This document shows positions 56,239 through 63,484 of a DNA stretch of 64,000 bases, in pieces. This DNA comes from Prostheceraeus crozeri. Taxonomy: Eukaryota; Platyhelminthes; Polycladida; Euryleptidae. The notes under the pieces were generated by a model. That model was not told where the DNA came from. It saw only the letters and a list, made by a program, of their open reading frames with translations, and did not search any database. Position numbers and translations under genes: made by a program. Within the stretch, counting starts at the first letter, position 1; each line of letters begins with the position of its first letter. The DNA lies in contig CAJQUW010012927.1 of the NCBI GenBank assembly GCA_907163375.1, positions 1-64,000 of the forward strand, written 5' to 3'.

Positions 56239-57459
56239 TTACATATTATTTAACTCATTTAATATTGGTTTTATGTCACTCAATGTACTTTTAGCATCAC
56301 TGACTAGAGGGTGTACATTTTTTAGTACATCACGGAAATCATTAATGCCTGTTCTAATAACGTCTAGTGCATCTCTATTCTCAAGTCGTTCAGGGGTTTT
56401 AATTTTTAACATATTATTTAAATAATGATCGAAATAGAAATAAAATGTCTCTGGTATGATTGTTAGTGGTTCGAGTGATTCGTTTTCTAGAAAAATTGTT
56501 ATTTCTTCTATATTATGTGGCGATAAGTTCTTAGCACTTGCATAGAGACTAATGTCAAAATCTGATGCATTACTATAAAAATCATGCTCAGTATCCAATA
56601 GTATATTTAGATCGCTATCATACACTTGCATTTGATTCAAAATAGTATCAACCCGTATTATACCGTACTTAACATGTACATATTTAGCTAAGGGTAAAGT
56701 TAGTTTATAATTTTTCTTAATATCCTCAAAGAACACTGCATTATTTTGCGTAGTTGCATAAAAGACTTCTATGTTTTCTCTAATCTTATTATCTACATCA
56801 CAAGCTTTATGAGCTAACACTATTATTTGTATATTATGGTGACGGCCTTTTGTAAATATTTCTGATATGTCTTTTTGTTTCACTAAACTAGCTACATCAT
56901 CTAATACTAATAAAGACTTTTGCGCATATGTTCCAGCAAAAGTTTCCATATCTTCTAACATACATAAATCTTTTTCGTTATAAACATTTGAGTATCCTTG
57001 CCATTCATCTCCCTGTAGACAAAACACATGTACATTTGTTTCATTAGGAAAATGTTGATTTATATATCTTCTAAGAAACGTAGTCTTTCCGCTCGCTGTC
57101 TTACCATACACAACAAAATGTAAGTTCTCTTGTTCAGTGCGTCCTTTAGGTTTGTCATTGTTATTGTCATGGGTAACTGGTCTCCAACCTTTAAAGTTTT
57201 TGGTTTGACTTTTATAAAATGCAACTTTCGTTTGTTCTGCTGTTTGTAAGAACCCTAACCAGTTTATGAAACAATAAATAAGATAGATAAGAACACATAG
57301 AATAATAATTTTCACACAATGAAATTTCAGAAACCCAAAGAGTCTTCCTAGATCTGAATTTTCTGAAAACATAGATTGCGAATCATTATTTTGTTCACGT
57401 TGATTGACGGGCATGGGAGGCCGATTGGGAATTTCGGAATACGATTTTTCATAATTCAT
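56239..57459 (-). CDS. Membrane-anchored A32-like ATPase (second ATPase)
   Basis: About 406 residues from ATG 57459 (MNYEKSYSEIP), which follows aatcaaaaaATG; the longer frame upstream has only a TTG. A hydrophobic segment at ~46-68 (VKIIILCVLIYLIYCFINWL) is a clear membrane anchor. The ATPase domain follows: Walker A YGKTASGKTTFLRRY (~118-132), Walker B SLLVLDDVAS (~181-190) and TKGRHHNIQIIVLAHK (~202-217), the same GRHxN sensor block as the packaging ATPase. The C-terminal ~150 residues are not recognised. It is thus a diverged paralogue of the packaging ATPase fixed to a membrane. It could work in DNA entry, vesicle wrapping or assembly; this is inference. Confidence 0.75.
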   Translation of the reverse strand: MNYEKSYSEIPNRPPMPVNQREQNNDSQSMFSENSDLGRLFGFLKFHCVKIIILCVLIYLIYCFINWLGFLQTAEQTKVAFYKSQTKNFKGWRPVTHDNNNDKPKGRTEQENLHFVVYGKTASGKTTFLRRYINQHFPNETNVHVFCLQGDEWQGYSNVYNEKDLCMLEDMETFAGTYAQKSLLVLDDVASLVKQKDISEIFTKGRHHNIQIIVLAHKACDVDNKIRENIEVFYATTQNNAVFFEDIKKNYKLTLPLAKYVHVKYGIIRVDTILNQMQVYDSDLNILLDTEHDFYSNASDFDISLYASAKNLSPHNIEEITIFLENESLEPLTIIPETFYFYFDHYLNNMLKIKTPERLENRDALDVIRTGINDFRDVLKNVHPLVSDAKSTLSDIKPILNELNNM

Positions 57460-57503
57460 TTTTTGATTTTTTATATGAAAATTTGTCTCAAACTCTCTCA
57501 ACT

Positions 57504-57670
57504 AGTCCGACACTCTCTTGAGCAACTGTAATAGTCCGGTGCTCACTTGAGTGTTTTACCTCTGTAGGACTTCCGGACTACTACGGACTATTGAGTCCGG
57601 GGCTCAAATGAAGAAAAACACTCAAAAGAGCACCGGACTATTACGGAAGCTCAGGTGAGTGTCGGACTAC
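57504..57670. promoter_or_regulatory. Palindromic intergenic control region
   Basis: A nested inverted-repeat region upstream of the membrane ATPase gene. The outer arms are 57504..57523 (tagtccgacactctcttgag) and 57651..57670. The inner arms are 57530..57556 (taatagtccggtgctcacttgagtgtt) and 57617..57643, with further 'ggactactacgg' words between. It is more GC-rich than the genes beside it. It may be a promoter/operator for the minus-strand genes or an internal replication origin. Confidence 0.55.
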
Positions 57671-57687
57671 TACGGATAAAAAATTAA

Positions 57688-58059
57688 TTAAATCATGCAA
57701 ATTGCTGCATGTCGTGAGAAGTTTCTCTCCAACAGAACTTTATTGCACTTGTTACATCTCACTTGTGTTTTTAAACATTCTTTACATCGGTATTTACTAT
57801 CATAAAATTCTGTTTTGAGCTTAACTATTTGACAATTAGTGCATTTTCGTGTACTAATAGCACATGAATTAGAATGATTCAAGAAACCTTGACTAGTAAA
57901 AAACTTATTACAATTCGGACATTGTCTATCTTTTACTTTTGGTTGTGATGGTGATTGACATGTTTTTTGGTGACGCATAAAGTTCTTAGATGTTACACTT
58001 TTTCCACAATCACTACATGTTCTCATATGTTTATTTAATGATGAATTGTTGGATAACAT
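57688..58059 (-). CDS. Multi-zinc-finger protein
   Basis: About 123 residues from ATG 58059 (MLSNNSSLNKHMR), after tttaaaaatATG; the longer frame begins with GTG and would overlap the fibre gene. It has three or four CxxC...HxxxxC fingers: CSDCGKSVTSKNFMRHQKTC, CPNCNKFFTSQGFLNHSNSC, CTNCQIVKLKTEFY...CKEC and CNKCNKVLLERNFSRHAAIC. Such arrays usually bind nucleic acid, so a viral transcription or replication factor is likely. It is divergent from the fibre-like gene with only 17 bp between starts. Confidence 0.75.
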   Translation of the reverse strand: MLSNNSSLNKHMRTCSDCGKSVTSKNFMRHQKTCQSPSQPKVKDRQCPNCNKFFTSQGFLNHSNSCAISTRKCTNCQIVKLKTEFYDSKYRCKECLKTQVRCNKCNKVLLERNFSRHAAICMI

Positions 58060-58076
58060 ATTTTTAAATAAAAAAA
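58060..58076. promoter_or_regulatory. 17-bp bidirectional start region
   Basis: The sequence between the start codons of the zinc-finger gene (minus) and fibre-like gene (plus) is only a T-run, AAAT and an A-run. Both transcripts must have almost no leader, or start within the neighbouring gene. It is the clearest example of the A-tract start motif seen through the element. Confidence 0.5.
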
Positions 58077-58868
58077 ATGATGTTAACAAATGTTGGCGGG
58101 TGTGCTTACACACCGAATAATCAAGAATCAGAAATAGAACTAGACAACTATATCATGAAAACTGGAGACATTTTAACAGGTCCGTTACATCTTTCTATTC
58201 TTCCACAACAAAGTACTGAGTTAGCAAATAAAGAATATGTTGATAAACAGTTCGATAGAATTGTGTCACTGCTGTCTCCTCTAATGAAAGAAACCAAGCT
58301 TCTAAAGCAGAATGATGAAAGACTGCAAGAAAAGCTAACAGACCTAAGTAGCAAACATGGAAATATAGAAGCAGATATAGTAAAACTTCATAAAAAAATA
58401 ACAGAACATTCAAAACTTGTGATCCTGTTATCACTAAATTTAAAGTCTGCCATCGCAAAGAATACAAATCAAAATAAACAACTGAAAGAAGAGTTAGAAA
58501 AAGTAAGCGAAAAGAATCGAAAATTATTACAACACTTACAACAGCTGCAATCCACATTCCAAAAAAGTGTTGATGAATTAAGTAGCCGCATCACACAACA
58601 AGTAAAGCAAATGAACAGAATGATAAATGAAGTTAAAGGACTTAAACAAAAGATTAGTGACTTGAAGACCCTTAAAACGAATTTCGATAATATTAAAGTT
58701 CAATTGGCCGCTCTTAAAACAGAAGTAAAGAAAAGTGAGAAAAAAATAGAAGTAAATGAAAAAGAAATTAAAGTACATCACACGCTGCTTGACGCAATAG
58801 ATAAAGTGCAACAGGCAATTAATAAAGTTACCGCGAAGTTGTTGTCCATACACAAACGTAAATCTTAA
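58077..58868 (+). CDS. Fibre-like coiled-coil protein
   Basis: 263 residues from ATGATG after an A-run. Residues ~27-60 (YIMKTGDILTGPLHLSI...ELANKEYVDKQ) fit the 'GDxMTGPLxL...A..KxYVD' repeat of phage tail-fibre proteins and similar attachment proteins. The remaining ~200 residues are almost unbroken heptad-type coiled coil (charged, few P or G). The combination suggests a trimeric spike or fibre on the virion. It is the first gene of the right plus-strand block, followed by minor and major capsid genes, which supports a structural role. There is no obvious globular knob. Confidence 0.65.
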   Translation: MMLTNVGGCAYTPNNQESEIELDNYIMKTGDILTGPLHLSILPQQSTELANKEYVDKQFDRIVSLLSPLMKETKLLKQNDERLQEKLTDLSSKHGNIEADIVKLHKKITEHSKLVILLSLNLKSAIAKNTNQNKQLKEELEKVSEKNRKLLQHLQQLQSTFQKSVDELSSRITQQVKQMNRMINEVKGLKQKISDLKTLKTNFDNIKVQLAALKTEVKKSEKKIEVNEKEIKVHHTLLDAIDKVQQAINKVTAKLLSIHKRKS

Positions 58869-58966
58869 TCAGACCAAAGGTCCTCAGGTTACTAACCTAT
58901 AGAACTTTGTTCAGAGGCTTTAGCCGATCAGACCAAAGGTCCAAAGTCAAATTTAAGCTTAAAAAA
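58869..58966 (+). terminator. Cluster of small hairpins after the fibre gene
   Basis: GACC-AAA-GGTC occurs twice (near 58872 and 58931), with AGGTT-ACT-AACCT and GGCT-TT-AGCC between them. Short GC-rich stems with 2-3 base loops fill the gap to the next gene. Related 'cagaggctttagccga' words occur after the next gene at 59495..59515. Confidence 0.45.
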
Positions 58967-59485
58967 ATGCCTATAATTTATAAACACAATCTTAAGCATT
59001 TTGCTTCAAATAATAAAATTGCTCATGAACCACGTATGAATCCTGTGTACCATTATGATAGTGTAGAAACTGTTGGAACAAAGTTCCTAGGCACTGCAGG
59101 TGCCGTCCAAACAGAAGGAGCTGGCATCTTTTCTGGTATCGGTAGTATCGTTAACTTGATTAAAAATAATAAAGATTTGATTTCATCTGCTGCTAAAGGA
59201 GCAGCTGCTATAGGTAGTACAGCTAGTGCAATATCGAATGCTGTTAAGTCACAAAACGAATTAAAGCAACTAGAAGCTATTCGCAAACTTAGGAATGATG
59301 CAAAAGAAATGCAAAAAGACAAAAAGCTCTCAGAGGAAACAAAAAACAAAATTGCTAAATTAGCGAAGATGGAAAGTAAACATGCTGAAAAAACAATTGA
59401 AGAAATGAGAGGAAATGGTGTAAACAGCGGAGCCGGGATGCAGTCCCTAACCACTAACGTGGGAAATGGTCTAGCAAAATTCTAG
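58967..59485 (+). CDS. pVI-like minor capsid/membrane-lytic protein
   Basis: 172 residues from ATG 58967 (MPIIYKHNLKHF), preceded by gcttaaaaaaATG; the longer frame upstream has no ATG. Residues ~50-90 (GAGIFSGIGSIVNLIKNNKDLISSAAKGAAAIG) form an amphipathic, glycine/alanine-rich helix region like adenovirus pVI or pX. A charged helix follows, and near the end the site MRGN-G fits the adenain cleavage rule [MIL]xGx-G. It lies next to the major capsid gene. Capsid-internal and membrane-disrupting roles are inferred from this resemblance. Confidence 0.6.
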   Translation: MPIIYKHNLKHFASNNKIAHEPRMNPVYHYDSVETVGTKFLGTAGAVQTEGAGIFSGIGSIVNLIKNNKDLISSAAKGAAAIGSTASAISNAVKSQNELKQLEAIRKLRNDAKEMQKDKKLSEETKNKIAKLAKMESKHAEKTIEEMRGNGVNSGAGMQSLTTNVGNGLAKF

Positions 59486-59547
59486 TAGAACCTTGTTCAG
59501 AGGCTTTAGCCGAGTATCAAACTGATTTTTTCTAATAAAAAAATATA

Positions 59548-60881
59548 ATGTCAACTTTTATCGAAAGCAAATTTAGATTAGACGATCCCCCGTCCATTAC
59601 TTACAATCAAAAAAAGAATGACTATATAAGAATTGCTATGAACCCCGGTTCTTCAGGTAGAGTGAATACAGGAGGCGATTTAATTTTTGAAGTTGACAAT
59701 CAACAAAGTTATTTATATTTACCCGATTCATTTTTACACTGTGAATATTCTCTTTATTCTGATGCTGATTTTACAACACCATTACCTGCTACGGATAATA
59801 TTACATTAGAAAACAATTTCTTCCCAAGATTATTCACACAAATGCGTTTAGATGTTGCAACACAAAATATAGAAACCATAAGTGATTCACCTGGCATTAT
59901 TGATTCAATGCTTCGATTTGTAACAATAGGTGAAAATACTAAAATGCATGAAATCGAAGGATGGTTACCTGATAACCATACCGGCATACTTAAAGATGAT
60001 TTAACTCACACTGGAATAGATACAGCAGGAATTGTGAAAGATGTAGAAAACATAGTGAAACAGTTAAACAGTACACAAAATAGCTCATACCAGAAAAGAC
60101 GCAATTTTAATAATAAAAGTAAACAAACTGTTAATTGGTCATTGTCTCCATTATTCGGGTATTTAGATTACACTAAAATATCATGTCAATTGAAATTCAA
60201 ACTCATAGTTCATCGCACTGTAAATAATGAATCAATATTTTATGGAAAGGCTGGGAAGAAAGCATACCTAAAAATTGATAGACTTGAATGGTGGATTAAG
60301 CACATTACTCCTAGTTTAGAGGTTGAAACAACTATTACGAAACGATTAAATACGGGCAAACCAATTCCAGTAAGTTTTATGAAGCGTACCGCGAGCTCTG
60401 TCACGTTTACTGAACAAAGATTTAACTGGCATTTCACAAGGACATCAAATACTCCAAGATATTTTTTGCTCACTTTTCAAAAGAATGAACGCCTAGTTTT
60501 GATAAGAACAATAATCTTTTCCATATTAATTCAATTCGAAGTTTACAAATTTCATTAAATCAAACACGTTATCCTATTGATCCATTGAGATTTGATAACG
60601 CAAATAATCAGTTTATGGAAGGATATGATGCTTATAGAAATTTGTGCCGAGAATTTGGAGTTGAAGCACAATTAAATCCTGTAGATTGGAAGAATTTATA
60701 TCCTGTTTTCTGTTTTGATTTAAGTGCACAATCTGAAGATATTATCAAGACCGGTTGTGATGTGACAATTAATATTGAAAAGGCAAATTCCACAACATCA
60801 TTGATGGCTTATGGTTTATTGCTAGAAGACGCCGAATATTCTATTGAAATTCTTAATGGAAAGATGGTTAGGATCGGCTAA
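59548..60881 (+). pseudogene. Hexon-like major capsid protein region (double jelly roll)
   Basis: The major capsid protein of the element. The front part shows the family's SYLYLPDSFLHCEYSL, DNITLENNFFPRLFTQMRLDV and DSPGIIDSMLRFVTIGE blocks, and mid-region WSLSPLFGYLDYTKISCQLKFKL. The end holds FCFDLSAQSEDI...DVTINIEKANSTTSLMAYGLLLED. These are features of Polinton/adintovirus hexon-like proteins that form the trimeric capsomers. The region spans more than one reading frame and appears broken about once. It lies between the pVI-like and the hydrophobic minor capsid genes. Confidence 0.75.
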
Positions 60882-60901
60882 AGCCAGAGGAGCTTCGCTC
60901 C
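60876..60901 (+). terminator. Twin hairpins at the end of the capsid gene
   Basis: GGCT-AA-AGCC (60876..60885) overlaps the capsid stop and GGAGC-TTC-GCTCC (60889..60901) follows it. These are the same style of short GC-rich hairpin seen after other genes of the element. Confidence 0.5.
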
Positions 60902-60944
60902 GATTGGTTAGAAAAACCCAAGACTATAAATTTTTTATTAAAAA

Positions 60945-61418
60945 ATGGCGCAAGTGAATAATAAAACGGTTGAATTAAAACTACGTAACATCATTGACAA
61001 AAATACCCCTAAAGCTATTACGATTAACAAAAGGAAGTATTACATAAGTAAACCAATGATAGAGAATATCAAATTACAAGAAGAAAAGAATGGCGGAATT
61101 CTCCCATTAATTCCGCTAATCATAGGTGGTATAGCAGCAGCAGGAAGTGTTGCAGGTGGGACAGCTGGTATTGTCCAGGCAGTAAATAAAAATAAAGCAG
61201 AGAAGGCAGCATTAGAAGAGCAAAAACGTCATAATAGGGAGTTAGAGAAAGCTGCTAGAGGTGACGGAATAGTAGATAATTTCATTAGCAAATTAAATTT
61301 AGTTGATGAAGGGAAACGAGTTCTTAAAAATGTCCTACACAATATTGATGATTTGATTCAAATAAAAGAAACAAAAGACGGATCTGGCATATATCTAAAT
61401 CCTAGTATGGTGCGATAA
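60945..61418 (+). CDS. Small minor capsid-like protein with hydrophobic segment
   Basis: 157 residues from a ttaaaaaATG. The N-terminus is basic; residues ~48-78 (GGILPLIPLIIGGIAAAGSVAGGTAGIV) form a hydrophobic glycine/alanine segment. A charged helix follows, and the protein ends GSGIYLNPSMVR. Proteins with this layout (basic arm, hydrophobic core, GSGxYL near the end) are common in adenovirus-like and Polinton-like elements as core or minor capsid proteins. The exact role is unknown. It is placed between the major capsid gene and the PLA2-integrase gene. Confidence 0.55.
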   Translation: MAQVNNKTVELKLRNIIDKNTPKAITINKRKYYISKPMIENIKLQEEKNGGILPLIPLIIGGIAAAGSVAGGTAGIVQAVNKNKAEKAALEEQKRHNRELEKAARGDGIVDNFISKLNLVDEGKRVLKNVLHNIDDLIQIKETKDGSGIYLNPSMVR

Positions 61419-61492
61419 GATTTAATCTTTAAAAATGAATTTGAATAACTTAAGGATTTCAAATCTAGATCTAATGGATTATCTCTTAAAAG

Positions 61493-62770
61493 GTGACAAT
61501 AACAAAGTTCCACACCACACCGGAGGTGATATACAAAAAAGCATTAGAAAACTTTCCTGGCTTTATTTGGAGTAAATATTCGAAAGAGAAACATCTACCT
61601 GGGCATAATTTTACTGGCCCCGGCACAAGATTAGATTTAAGATTAAACGATGATAACACACCTAGAGAAAATAGTAAACCAATAAATAGAGTAGACGCCG
61701 CCGCTTATAAACATGATTTAGCTTATCGAAATCATGACCTAAGTTCTCGACATGAAGCAGATAAGAAAATGATACAAGAATTAGATAGTATTCAAAATCC
61801 TACATTTAGAGAAAAAATTGAAAGAATGTTTGTTAAGAAAGCTTTACAAGCAAAAATGCTTTTTGGCCAGGGGATAGATAAAACTTTAGTTCCGTCAACT
61901 TCGTTGAATGAAACGACAGCAAAGCTGTCTGAGAGCAACGCTCGAACCTACGCGTCCGAAATGTCGAATGACCCAAGCCGCTATGCGTCCGAAATTCACA
62001 AGGAATACAGAAAGCCGAAATATCTATTGAAGGTAAAAGTATTTAATAAAGATGATATTTGGAGTGCAGATCTAATTAATATGCCTAATGAAAGAGGGTT
62101 TAAGTACGCATTGACCGTTATAGATTTATATACACGATACGCTTGGGTAAAGCCTTTAAAAAACAAAAGTGGTCTGTCAGTTAAATATGCGTTTGAAGAA
62201 ATCTTTAAAGAAAGTTTTAGAAAGCCAAAAAAGCTATTCGTTGATAAAGGGTCGGAATTTTATAACCGAAATGTAAAGCCACTATTTGAAACTGTTTATT
62301 CAACTGAAAATGCAGGAAAGGCTGTAGTAATAGAGCGCTTTAATAGAACGCTAAAAGGTAAGATCTTTAAGAAATTTACTGAGCAAAGAAATCAGAAATG
62401 GTTGAAGATATTACCAGGAGTTGTAGAAGAGTATAACAATAAGATTCATTCAGGTATTGAAGAAACTCCAAAGAATGCTTCTGACGACCCTGATTTAATA
62501 CGAAAGAAAATATTCGAAAATAATTATTCGAATGAGAGTAATCCGAATTTGCAGAAACGTAAGCCGAAATTTAAAATTGGGGATAGGGTACGAATATTTA
62601 AATATAAGAACAAATTTGAAAAGGGCTTCGTCGGATACTGGACGAAAGAGATATTTGAAATTTGTAAAATAAATCAAACTCTTCCGATTACTTATGAAAT
62701 TATAGATTTAGATAATGAGGATATCAAAGGTAGATTCTATGAAAACGAATTACAGAAAACCGAGCTTTAA
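61493..62770 (+). CDS. Phospholipase A2-like domain plus rve integrase in one frame
   Basis: A 425-codon open frame; the start is uncertain. Residues ~20-105 match the parvovirus VP1-type phospholipase A2 domain: a calcium-loop-like HNFTGPGT, PINRVDAAAYKHDLAYRNHD with the catalytic HD pair, and a following RHEADKKM helix. Residues ~180-330 are a retroviral-type integrase: DIWSADLINM, LFVDKGSEFY and a later GKAVVIERFNRTLKGK supply D, D and E. The C-terminus, FKIGDRVRIFKYKNKFEKG...FYENEL, is the SH3/chromo-like tail of Polinton integrases. In viruses the PLA2 breaches endosomal membranes; the integrase inserts the genome. Having both in one frame is unusual. Confidence 0.8.
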   Translation: MTITKFHTTPEVIYKKALENFPGFIWSKYSKEKHLPGHNFTGPGTRLDLRLNDDNTPRENSKPINRVDAAAYKHDLAYRNHDLSSRHEADKKMIQELDSIQNPTFREKIERMFVKKALQAKMLFGQGIDKTLVPSTSLNETTAKLSESNARTYASEMSNDPSRYASEIHKEYRKPKYLLKVKVFNKDDIWSADLINMPNERGFKYALTVIDLYTRYAWVKPLKNKSGLSVKYAFEEIFKESFRKPKKLFVDKGSEFYNRNVKPLFETVYSTENAGKAVVIERFNRTLKGKIFKKFTEQRNQKWLKILPGVVEEYNNKIHSGIEETPKNASDDPDLIRKKIFENNYSNESNPNLQKRKPKFKIGDRVRIFKYKNKFEKGFVGYWTKEIFEICKINQTLPITYEIIDLDNEDIKGRFYENELQKTEL

Positions 62771-63190
62771 CCTTTATCGTTTAACTCTAACATTATATCT
62801 AGAAATGGTACTCCTTTTTGTAATTTGTACAAAACGTATAAACATAATTGACCACAATAGGTAGTGCCTGGTGTTTGAATTTGAAACGTATTATAAATAC
62901 CATTTCCAAGTAATTCTTTTACTTCATTTGTAGGGGCAAACCGTATGAATCAAAATAATAGTTCTGCTGATGATTTTTAACGCCTGCTGACCAATGTACG
63001 CCGTTTTGGTCTGAAGTGTGAAGATTCGTTATGAAATTTACAGTTGGCTTATTTTTGATCAATTGTAATTCGTCTCTCATTAAAACATGAAAGTTCTTTA
63101 TTCCTAATTGATTAGCAATTTTCTTTAGGTCGAAATTTGTCGTAGTTTGCGTTCCATATAATTTAAAAAACTCGATCAGGTTAGTCATTT
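62768..63190 (-). pseudogene. Adenain-like cysteine protease region
   Basis: Maturation protease of adenovirus type, on the minus strand, convergent with the integrase gene. The start MTNLIEFFKLYG follows a taaaATG. The catalytic blocks are visible: GVHWSAGV (His), YYFDSYGLP (Asp) and YCGQLCLYVLYKL (Cys region). In adenoviruses and Polintons it cuts minor capsid proteins at [MIL]xGx-G sites; such a site is present in the pVI-like protein. The motifs lie in more than one frame, so it appears broken about once. The family call is firm. Confidence 0.8.
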
Positions 63191-63236
63191 TACATGAGAT
63201 AAATTCTATTTCAGAAATGACACAAAAGAATTGCAC

Positions 63237-63484
63237 AATCTGTATGACTCAGGGCTTTTGTTGTCTCTAGCGGGGGCGGCCTCTAGCGCATTATGCATGA
63301 CACCATTGTCTGCCGCAAGCAGCAGCGGTTACAGTATGGAAAAGTTTCAATTACGCTTTTGCGTAGGTGTCACAGACGTAACTTGCAAATAAACTTTGCC
63401 ATTAGGAGCTGATGCTGCCACGTATTGTCAATTTTCATTCTCTCTGTGAGTGTTCTACGTGACTGTGTCTTTCACGATTCATCA
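63237..63484. other. GC-richer spacer beyond the protease gene
   Basis: No ORF. Contains two 'ctctagcg' words near 63270 and 63290 and an aataaa at 63389. The composition differs from the AT-rich genes on its left. It may be the start of host DNA or the upstream region of the gene that follows. Confidence 0.4.

Noticed and set aside
58195-58853. Minus-strand hydrophobic ORFs opposite the fibre-like gene
   Set aside because: Complement of a lysine/leucine-rich coiled coil; they look like membrane proteins only by base composition.
58077-58868. Bacterial or phage contamination because of the tail-fibre motif
   Set aside because: The gene sits between animal-type Polinton genes with the same start motif and base composition, and the element is embedded in animal DNA.
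48178-63484. Terminal inverted repeats of copy B
   Set aside because: The A-rich array on the left and the GC-richer spacer on the right do not match; the true right end may be outside the window.
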